Source of the DNA: UBA4717 sp045577925
GTDB lineage: Bacteria > Bacillota > Clostridia > Oscillospirales > CAG-272
Direction: 5' to 3'
Length of the DNA: 56,648 nt
Assembly (NCBI GenBank): GCA_045577925.1
Contig: JAZNJH010000028.1
Span: 1 to 56,648 of the forward strand
Part shown: positions 24,458 through 30,520 of the stretch, in pieces
How the letters are laid out: each line of letters opens with the position of its first letter
How positions within the stretch are numbered: the first letter of the stretch is position 1
Translations under genes and position numbers: made by a program
Notes under the pieces: model-generated
Told to the model about the DNA's origin: nothing
The model's input: only the letters and a program-made list of their open reading frames with translations
Databases searched by the model: none

Positions 24458-24979
24458 ATGAAAAGAATATCCTGCTTACTTATAATCACTTTTATACTGC
24501 TAACTTTAAGCGGCTGCGCAAACTCAAACAATACAGATGAACCGACAGAATACGAAAAAATGGTATTAGAGTTTGCCGAATCTTATAATGCAACACATTT
24601 TGAAGATGTGCTGAGCCAAGGGAAATACTCTGCAGACATAATAGATAATTATAAAAGCAAAAACATATATATCGATTGGGGCATCATAAAAGATATTTTT
24701 TATGAAAATGACAACTTATGCATGACATTGCACTATTCATATTACGAGGACTATTATTTTAAACTTAATATATCTCGAGAGCAATTTGACAATATAAAAA
24801 AATTTGATACATCAGGCGACGGTGCAAGACTTGACCTGATTGAATGTGTTGTTTTCCGGCTCGATAATATCACCTCTGATATATTCGATATTTCTATCTT
24901 TACCGAGGACGATTATTCTGCTGAAATAACCAAAAATTGTGTTATTGAAGGAACGCTAATAGACATAAAAATCTTATAA
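24458..24979 (+). CDS. Prophage lipoprotein
   Basis: 173 residues. The signal sequence MKRISCLLIITFILLTLSGC ends in a lipobox (LSGC), so the protein is probably lipid-anchored outside the cell membrane. The mature part is acidic and beta-rich and matches no family I know. Third gene of the repressor-linked cassette, so a candidate lysogenic-conversion or exclusion factor. Confidence 0.7.
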   Translation: MKRISCLLIITFILLTLSGCANSNNTDEPTEYEKMVLEFAESYNATHFEDVLSQGKYSADIIDNYKSKNIYIDWGIIKDIFYENDNLCMTLHYSYYEDYYFKLNISREQFDNIKKFDTSGDGARLDLIECVVFRLDNITSDIFDISIFTEDDYSAEITKNCVIEGTLIDIKIL

Positions 24980-24990
24980 ACCAACTTTAA

Positions 24991-25020
24991 ATAAAAAAGC
25001 CCGGCTTGCGCCGAGCTCAT
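24991..25020 (-). terminator. Terminator of hicAB (copy 1 of a shared hairpin)
   Basis: On the minus strand AGCTCGGCGCAAGCCGGGCT is followed by TTTTTTAT. The same 27 bases occur at 25752-25778 after the higBA-like pair. Confidence 0.85.
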
Positions 25021-25027
25021 AATTTTA

Positions 25028-25378
25028 TCAAATTCCAACAGTATATGTCGCAATCTTTTCTTTAACCGAATTTTCTATAAACTGATTGAGGGATATATGC
25101 TGTGATAAGGCAATAATCGCCGCCTGTCTGTGCGTTTCAGGTGACATTCTTACGTTGAGCGAACCTCTATACATCTTTTCCGGTTCGACACCTTTTTCCC
25201 GGCAATATTCTAAATATTCGTCAAGCGCTCCTTCAAAATCAGCCTTTAATTGTTCAACGCTTTCGCCCTCATAGGATATAAGGCTTTTTATTCCTATAAC
25301 CTTACCGAACAAAACGCCGTCTTCCGATGAGTATTCCACGCTTCCGTAATAACCTTTATATTCAAGTATGTTGTTCAT
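25028..25378 (-). CDS. hicB: HicB-type antitoxin
   Basis: 116 residues. The N-terminal HicB fold contains GYYGSVEYSSEDGVLFGKVIGI and the conserved EGESVEQLKADFEGALDEYLEYC segment. The C-terminal DNA-binding part (SLNVRMSPETHRQAAIIALSQHISLNQFIENSV) is ribbon-helix-helix. It neutralises HicA and represses the operon. It overlaps hicA by four bases. Confidence 0.9.
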   Translation of the reverse strand: MNNILEYKGYYGSVEYSSEDGVLFGKVIGIKSLISYEGESVEQLKADFEGALDEYLEYCREKGVEPEKMYRGSLNVRMSPETHRQAAIIALSQHISLNQFIENSVKEKIATYTVGI

Positions 25379-25626
25379 ATAAGTTCCACCTCACTTAATA
25401 TTTCAATAACCTGCTTTATCTGGTATGACAACAGCTCTTTCCGAGGATGCGGTTTGTGCAAAATGATAAATATATCACCCTTTGTAAACTTCACTCGCGA
25501 TCCGCTCGTCTTTCCTTTGTTCGACATCTCAAAGCCAAGTGACAATAACAGCGTTTGCATTTCATCAAAAGTAAAGTCCTTGGGTCTTGATTTTAATCTG
25601 TCTATCAGTTTCTCGTTCTTACCCAT
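25375..25626 (-). CDS. hicA: HicA-type mRNA interferase toxin
   Basis: 83 residues, a dsRBD-like fold with GSRVKFTKGDIFIILHKPHPRKELLSYQ, where the first His of HKPHPR is the expected catalytic residue. It stops growth by cutting mRNA unless bound by HicB. First gene of the pair; consensus promoter at 25677-25705. Confidence 0.9.
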   Translation of the reverse strand: MGKNEKLIDRLKSRPKDFTFDEMQTLLLSLGFEMSNKGKTSGSRVKFTKGDIFIILHKPHPRKELLSYQIKQVIEILSEVELI

Positions 25627-25650
25627 TGTTTGCCTCTGTAATTGTTTCTT

Positions 25651-25705
25651 GCAACTGTATTTTAGTTGCTAATAATATTATACACACAGAGCAGTAATTT
25701 GTCAA
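25651..25705 (-). promoter_or_regulatory. hicAB promoter and inverted repeat
   Basis: On the minus strand TTGACA (25700-25705), 17-base spacer and TATAAT (25677-25682). Downstream an inverted repeat GCAACT...AGTTGC (25651-25669) is a likely HicB operator. Confidence 0.8.
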
Positions 25706-25751
25706 TAGTTTTTGCAATTATTATTAAAAGCATTCTAAAATACTTCGGTAC

Positions 25752-25778
25752 ATAAAAAAGCCCGGCTTGCGCCGAGCT
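25752..25778 (-). terminator. Terminator of the higBA-like pair (copy 2 of the shared hairpin)
   Basis: Identical over 27 bases to the hicAB terminator, with the T-tract on the minus strand. Confidence 0.85.
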
Positions 25779-25799
25779 GTTTAAATGATATATTTATCG

Positions 25800-26111
25800 T
25801 CAGTAGTTTATTATACCCATTCTTTGAGGAAAAGACGGGTCGGTATTTGCAAGCTCCAATAAACGGCATGCCGAGCCTGCAGGATGATTTTTCCCTGCTT
25901 CCCATGCCTCTACAGTCTTAACGGATACTCCTAAGTATCCGGCAAATACTTGCTGCGTCATTCCGGCTTTTATACGAATATTCTTTATTTCGTTTGCTTC
26001 GTAATGTCGCAAAGGGGTAATGCTGATCTTCTTGGTTTTAGCTTTCAGTTCCCCTTTTTCATATGCAATAGCTTCTCTAAGCCCTTTTTGTATTTTCAAA
26101 AATGCACTCAT
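25800..26111 (-). CDS. HigA-like HTH antitoxin
   Basis: About 103 residues. The C-terminal half is an XRE helix-turn-helix (NIRIKAGMTQQVFAGYLGVSVKTVEAWEAGKNHPAG), typical of HigA or MqsA-like antitoxins that follow their toxin. The start ATG at 26111 has GAGGAG upstream. It should bind the palindrome in the promoter at 26508-26524. Confidence 0.8.
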   Translation of the reverse strand: MSAFLKIQKGLREAIAYEKGELKAKTKKISITPLRHYEANEIKNIRIKAGMTQQVFAGYLGVSVKTVEAWEAGKNHPAGSACRLLELANTDPSFPQRMGIINY

Positions 26112-26140
26112 AGTTTTCTCCTCATCAATCAAAAATAGCT

Positions 26141-26482
26141 TCAGTTTTTATAAAGTTCTTCTTCAAGATATTCAACAAGCTGCTTCAGTTCGTTACGTTC
26201 TGCTTTTGATAAATTGTCTTTCTCATTCTTAGGATATGCAGTTAACAGATATAGTTTTTCTTTTATCTCAAAATCAATGTAGATCACCCGAACGCTGCCG
26301 CTTTTTCCCCTGTGTTCAAATGCGAACCTCATTTTGCGAACGCCGCCCGTTCCCTGCATCACTTTTCCAACTTCCGGATTCTCAAGCAATTCATCTTGCA
26401 AACGTCTTAAGTCCGCATCAGTCAATCCCATTGCTTTCCATTCGGAACGAAAGGACGGCAATTCAACAAATATTCTCGTCAT
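26141..26482 (-). CDS. HigB/RelE-type toxin
   Basis: About 113 residues in a RelE fold: LRRLQDELLENPEVGKVMQGTGGVRKMRFAFEHRGKSGSVRVIYIDFEIKEKLYLLTAYPKNEKDNLS. This is the HigB-2 pattern of a ribosome-dependent mRNA interferase. Toxin gene precedes antitoxin gene, as in higBA. ATG 26482 is favoured by spacing from AGAGG; a GTG three codons upstream is possible. Confidence 0.82.
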   Translation of the reverse strand: MTRIFVELPSFRSEWKAMGLTDADLRRLQDELLENPEVGKVMQGTGGVRKMRFAFEHRGKSGSVRVIYIDFEIKEKLYLLTAYPKNEKDNLSKAERNELKQLVEYLEEELYKN

Positions 26483-26502
26483 CTCTCTCACCTCTCACTT
26501 AC

Positions 26503-26531
26503 ATTATACCCTATTAAATAGGGTTTGTCAA
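26503..26531 (-). promoter_or_regulatory. higBA-like promoter with a palindromic operator in the spacer
   Basis: On the minus strand TTGACA (26526-26531), a 17-base spacer and TATAAT (26503-26508), a perfect consensus. The spacer region is the palindrome ACCCTATT-A-AATAGGGT (26508-26524), so repressor binding would block the polymerase directly. Confidence 0.85.
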
Positions 26532-26571
26532 GTGCTTTTAAGTTATAAAAATAAAAAAGGAGATGCAAGTT

Positions 26572-27573
26572 ATGGCAAAAGCCAAAAAAATAAGCAGTGG
26601 TAATTGGCGTTGCCTTGCTTATATAGGCAAAGATGAGAACGGCAAGCGACAGTATAAGTCTTTTACCGCTCCCACAAAAAAGGAAGCAGAGCTTATGGCT
26701 CTGACGTACAAAGGCGAATCCAAAGAAAACAAAAGTGTCATTACAGTTGGTGATGTACTCGACCAGTATATTGACTTGAAGAGCAATATTCTTTCGGTTA
26801 GTACAATAGCCGGATATAAAAGAATACGCCGATCTTGTTTTCCCGGTTTATTTGCTCTTAACATAGATGATATAACTTCTGCTGTACTTCAATCATACGT
26901 AAACGAGGAAGCAATAAAAACATCATCCAAAACAGTTAAAAATCGCTTTGGCTTAATATTGTCTGCAATAAAAGACTATATGCCCGAAAAAACATTCCGC
27001 ATACGATACCCTCAAAGAGTAAAGCCTGATATACAAATACCGTCAAGCGAAGACATCAAACGCATGTGGGATTATACCAAAGGTACGGATATGGAATTAC
27101 CGATACTTCTCGGAGCTTTTGTAGGTATGCGCAGGAGTGAAATATGCGCAATTGACAAAGTGAAAAACGGTATGATACCAATTACAAAAGTAATGCTCGT
27201 AGATGACTCAAGGAAATGGGTAATTCAGGACCATGCAAAAACCGAGGCAGGCAATAGACTTGCATATCCGCCGAAATTTGTAATGGACGTAATCAAAAAG
27301 AATGAATTGCCGATAAAATTAAACCCTGACCAAATCAGTTACAGATTCAGAGAAATGATAAAAGCGCTAAATATGCCAAACTATCGCTTTCACGATCTAA
27401 GACATTATTATGCGTCTGCTCTTATGTCTTCAGGTATACCGGATAAATATGTAATGGAGCGTATAGGACACGCCACAGACCATATGCTCAAAACAGTTTA
27501 TCAGCATACAATGAAAGAAAAAAATATGGAAATCGACAATACAATAGAGCGCGTCTTTTCTCATATCAACTAA
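26572..27573 (+). CDS. int: Tyrosine integrase
   Basis: About 333 residues. Start at ATG 26572, nine bases after AAAAGGAG. The N-terminal arm-binding part has KAKKISSGNWRCLAYIGKDENGKRQYKSF, the AP2-like start of many Gram-positive phage integrases, followed by a SAM-like core-binding domain. The catalytic domain has Arg187 in GMRRSE, Lys223, His274 and Arg277 in HDLRHYYAS, His300 in GHAT and Tyr310 in TVYQHT, a full set. It lies at the prophage end, 185 bases from the tmRNA 3' end, its probable target. Confidence 0.92.
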   Translation: MAKAKKISSGNWRCLAYIGKDENGKRQYKSFTAPTKKEAELMALTYKGESKENKSVITVGDVLDQYIDLKSNILSVSTIAGYKRIRRSCFPGLFALNIDDITSAVLQSYVNEEAIKTSSKTVKNRFGLILSAIKDYMPEKTFRIRYPQRVKPDIQIPSSEDIKRMWDYTKGTDMELPILLGAFVGMRRSEICAIDKVKNGMIPITKVMLVDDSRKWVIQDHAKTEAGNRLAYPPKFVMDVIKKNELPIKLNPDQISYRFREMIKALNMPNYRFHDLRHYYASALMSSGIPDKYVMERIGHATDHMLKTVYQHTMKEKNMEIDNTIERVFSHIN

Positions 27574-27600
27574 TAAAAGAAAATAACTTATAAAGAAAAT

Positions 27601-27640
27601 GCAACGCAATAATTTGTGTTGCATTTTGTGTTGCATTTGT
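27601..27640 (+). terminator. Integrase terminator
   Basis: ATGCAACGCAA and TTGTGTTGCAT form an 11-bp stem with one wobble and a 4-base loop, followed by TTTTGTGTTGCATTTGT. Confidence 0.65.
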
Positions 27641-27758
27641 ACAAAAATAGGTTTATTAAACTAAAATTAAATTTAATTTTCCAAAAGTGAAACACGCAAT
27701 TTTCCTTGTTGTTTCAAGGAAAACGAGAAAAAGCCTTGATATACAAGGCTTTTTCTTT
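27641..27758. other. Probable prophage end (att region) between int and ssrA
   Basis: No gene here. It contains the 18-bp perfect palindrome AAAATTAAATTTAATTTT (27663-27680), a hairpin TTTTCCTTG/CAAGGAAAA (27697-27720) and the tmRNA terminator stem GCCTTGATATACAAGGC (27733-27749) with T-tract for the minus strand. The att core is expected to include the tmRNA 3' end; the partner site lies outside the window, so the exact core cannot be read. Confidence 0.5.
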
Positions 27759-28115
27759 TGGTGGATGCGAGGGGAGTCGAACCCCTGTCCGAAAACCTCT
27801 TGATACAGCTTTCTACGAGTGTAGTCTATCTTTTAATCTTCCCTCTCAAGTCGCCGAAAGACAGGCTTCTATCAAGGTAATCCATTTATTGCGTGACGGC
27901 TTCAATGGCGAAAGGGCCGTTCACGTTCACCGCTGATTTGATGCCGGGCATAGTTCGCGGTACTACTATGCGCGACAAGCGTGCGCTATGCGCTTACGCT
28001 GCTGCTAATTCTGTATTGTTAGCGTTTAATTTTAAGTTGGAACTTATTTAAGAGTTGCCCCAAACTCTACTCGCTTACCATACCTCAAAATCCCCGTCGA
28101 AACCTTTACGCACCC
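27759..28115 (-). ncRNA. ssrA: tmRNA (transfer-messenger RNA)
   Basis: The 5' end GGGTGCG (28115-28109) pairs with CGCATCC before the encoded CCA at 27759-27761 to form the acceptor stem. GGTTTCGACGGGG follows the 5' stem and the T-arm ACAGGGGTTCGACTCCCCT precedes the acceptor. The tag reading frame at 27994-28023 encodes ANNTELAAA followed by TAA, with GCT as resume codon. tmRNA frees stalled ribosomes together with SmpB, whose gene is next to it. It is the likely integration target of the prophage. Confidence 0.95.
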
Positions 28116-28142
28116 GTATCGGTGCTTTCAATACAGGTTTTA

Positions 28143-28607
28143 TCAGTATCTTTCCTTATGTGCTCTTTCAATATCGCGCTCTGCCTGCTTTCTTGCCGCA
28201 TCATCACGCTTATCATAGAGCTTTTTACCTCTGCACAGTCCTATTTCCATTTTAAGCTTTGAGCCTTTGAAATAGACCGACAGCGGTACAAGTGTCAGAC
28301 CTTTTTGTGTTATCTGACCAAGGAGCTTATTTATCTCCTTTTTATGCATCAGCAGTCTTTTTACCCTATACGGGTCGCGGTTGAAAATATTTCCCTTTTC
28401 GTACGGACTTACGTGTACGCCAACGGCAAATATTTCGCCGGCTTCTATCATACAGTAGGAATCCTTGAGGTTTATCCCACCGTTTCTGATGCTTTTTACC
28501 TCCGTGCCGAAGAGTTCGATTCCGGCTTCATATTTTTCGTCAACGAAATAGTCGTGATAGGCTTTTTTATTCTGCGCTATCGTTCTGTTTTGCGATTTTT
28601 CCGCCAC
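28143..28607 (-). CDS. smpB: SsrA-binding protein SmpB
   Basis: About 154 residues. Signatures: NKKAYHDYFVDEKYEAGIELFGTEVKSIRNGGINLKDSY, HVSPYEKGNIFNRDP and RKLLMHKKEI-type RLLMHKKEINKLLG, ending in a basic tail. It binds tmRNA and delivers it to stalled ribosomes. The GTG at 28607 after GGAGGGAAGA is chosen; a longer upstream frame has no ribosome binding site. The tmRNA gene begins 28 bases downstream. Confidence 0.95.
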   Translation of the reverse strand: MAEKSQNRTIAQNKKAYHDYFVDEKYEAGIELFGTEVKSIRNGGINLKDSYCMIEAGEIFAVGVHVSPYEKGNIFNRDPYRVKRLLMHKKEINKLLGQITQKGLTLVPLSVYFKGSKLKMEIGLCRGKKLYDKRDDAARKQAERDIERAHKERY

Positions 28608-28707
28608 AACTCTTCCCTCCTTCGGCTCAGTCTGTTTTACAGTATACCACAATTTTTATATTTTTCAATAGAAAAATGTCAACTGTAATCTATTTGTAAT
28701 AAATCGC

Positions 28708-30039
28708 TCACTCTTCCATTATTTGCCCTGTGACTGTATTTTCATTCACGACGAGTTTTACGCGGGCGACTTTTGCATGGATTTTTTCATACTCGTCCTT
28801 GGTGCACGGTATTTTTACTTCTATAAAATTCGGTGTATGTCCTATTGCCATACCGTCTTTATATTCTTCCGGTATTACCGTTGTTATTCTTTCATCGTAT
28901 CCTGACAAAAGTTCTTTTGAAATCTCGCCCACTATCTTGTAGAGTTTATTCACTCTTTCAGATGCTACGTTTGAAGGCACCTGATCACACATTACTGCGG
29001 CAGGAGTGCCTTCTCTTTTTGAATAAGCGAAGATATGTGCGCTTAAGAATTTTGCTTTTTTTACAAATTCGCAAGTATCTTCAAAGTCGGCATCTGTTTC
29101 GCCGGGAAATCCGCAGATTATATCTGTTGTAAACATAACCCCGGGTATATGCGCTCTTATGTTTCCCATATATTCAATGAGCATTTTCGTATTATATTTA
29201 CGTTTCATAAGTGCTAAAATCCTGTCGGAGCCGCTTTGTAGTGAGAGATGAAAATGCGGTGTGAGTTTTTTTAGTTTTGATATACGCTCAACAAAGTCAG
29301 GCTTCATTATTGACGGGTCGAGTGAGCCGAGTCTTATTCGCTCCAGTCCCTCTGTTTTATCAACCTCACTCAAAAGATCGGCAAGAGTGTAACCGTCTTT
29401 GAAGTCCTTGCCGTAAGAGCCTGTTTCTATACCTGTAAGTACTACTTCAAGGTAGCCTTTTTTGACGAGCGCTTTTACTTCGTTTATAACGTCTTCCGGT
29501 GATTTTGAAGATACTGCGCCGCGTGCCGTTGGTATTATACAGTATGTACAATGAGAATCGCAGCCGTCTTCGATTTTGACGTATGCGCGAGTGCGCTCGT
29601 CAGTTCCGCCGCCGAATCTTCCGTCGAGCATCATATCCTCAAATCCGATGTTACACAGTGGCGCTACGTCTATATTTTTAACATTCTCGCCGAGCTCAAG
29701 CTCGCGAATTTTTTCAACTACCTGAAGTTTTGTACGTGAGCCGACGATTGCTGTTACTCCCTCAATTTCTGCAAGCTTTTCGGCGTTTATCTGTGCAAGG
29801 CAGCCTGTTACGATGATGCATGCGTCGGGGTTATTCTTTTTCGCACGTCTTATCATCTGTCTTGATTTTCTGTCTGCTTCACCCGTGACCGTACAGGTGT
29901 TTACTACGTAGTAGTCGCACTTATCAGAAAAGTCTCCTATTTCGAAACCAAGCTCTGCAAGCTTTTCGGCTATTGCCGCTGACTCATACTGATTGACCTT
30001 GCAGCCGAGTGTCTGAAAACCGACTTTTTTCTTTTTCAT
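28708..30039 (-). CDS. mtaB: tRNA t6A37 methylthiotransferase MtaB
   Basis: About 443 residues. The N-terminal MTTase domain starts KVGFQTLGCKVNQYES with cluster-binding Cys, then VVNTCTVTGEADRKSRQMIRRA and VTGCLAQ. The radical SAM core has DGCDSHCTYCIIPTARG (CxxxCxxC). The C-terminus is a TRAM domain (VKIPCTKDEYEKIHAKVARVKLVVNENTVTGQIMEE). It converts t6A37 to ms2t6A in tRNAs. ATG 30039 is used; SD-like GGAGGTG is 13 bases upstream, so an earlier non-ATG start is possible. Confidence 0.93.
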   Translation of the reverse strand: MKKKKVGFQTLGCKVNQYESAAIAEKLAELGFEIGDFSDKCDYYVVNTCTVTGEADRKSRQMIRRAKKNNPDACIIVTGCLAQINAEKLAEIEGVTAIVGSRTKLQVVEKIRELELGENVKNIDVAPLCNIGFEDMMLDGRFGGGTDERTRAYVKIEDGCDSHCTYCIIPTARGAVSSKSPEDVINEVKALVKKGYLEVVLTGIETGSYGKDFKDGYTLADLLSEVDKTEGLERIRLGSLDPSIMKPDFVERISKLKKLTPHFHLSLQSGSDRILALMKRKYNTKMLIEYMGNIRAHIPGVMFTTDIICGFPGETDADFEDTCEFVKKAKFLSAHIFAYSKREGTPAAVMCDQVPSNVASERVNKLYKIVGEISKELLSGYDERITTVIPEEYKDGMAIGHTPNFIEVKIPCTKDEYEKIHAKVARVKLVVNENTVTGQIMEE

Positions 30040-30151
30040 AAGCGTAATTTCACCTCCGATCACGCTTGATTTTATCATATTTCACTCTTCTTGTAAAGAG
30101 TTTTTAGCTTCTTTTAATAGAAATCAATGTGAATAAAGAAAAAATAACCTT

Positions 30152-30520
30152 GCGGGCGAAAATATTGCTTTTGGCGGCACGGCTTCGACAACGGATAATA
30201 TTTTAAGTATGGCAAACAATCGCGGAACAATGCTGAATCTTAGAGTCGGCAGTGCTTTGAGCCGTGCGAGTACGCTCGGACAAAACGGCATACTCGCGTA
30301 TACTGGACTTAACGTTCCCGAGGTGTATTCCGAAGAATTCGTAAAATATTATGATGCAGGACTTTCGGGTATGAGTATAAGATCTGCAGACAAGGTCACC
30401 GGCTCCGTGATGCCTGAGGATATGAAATCGTTGGCGCATGAGGCAGGCAGACTTGACGCACGTGCTTATGCAAATAAAAATGCCCCGGATAATTCCGGGA
30501 CGGAGAATGTGAAGTATTCT
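30152..30520 (+). repeat. Conserved block A of the second polyvalent copy
   Basis: Homologous to 2190-2553 on the other strand. Similarity begins at the LAGENIA codons (30152), before the first ATG and just after an in-frame stop near 30136, which shows that the 5' part of the gene is missing. Confidence 0.8.

Noticed and set aside
27663..27680. Perfect 18-bp A/T palindrome taken as the att core
   Set aside because: Pure A/T palindromes are frequent by chance here, and tmRNA-targeting integrases normally use the tmRNA 3' end as core; the partner site is not in the window.
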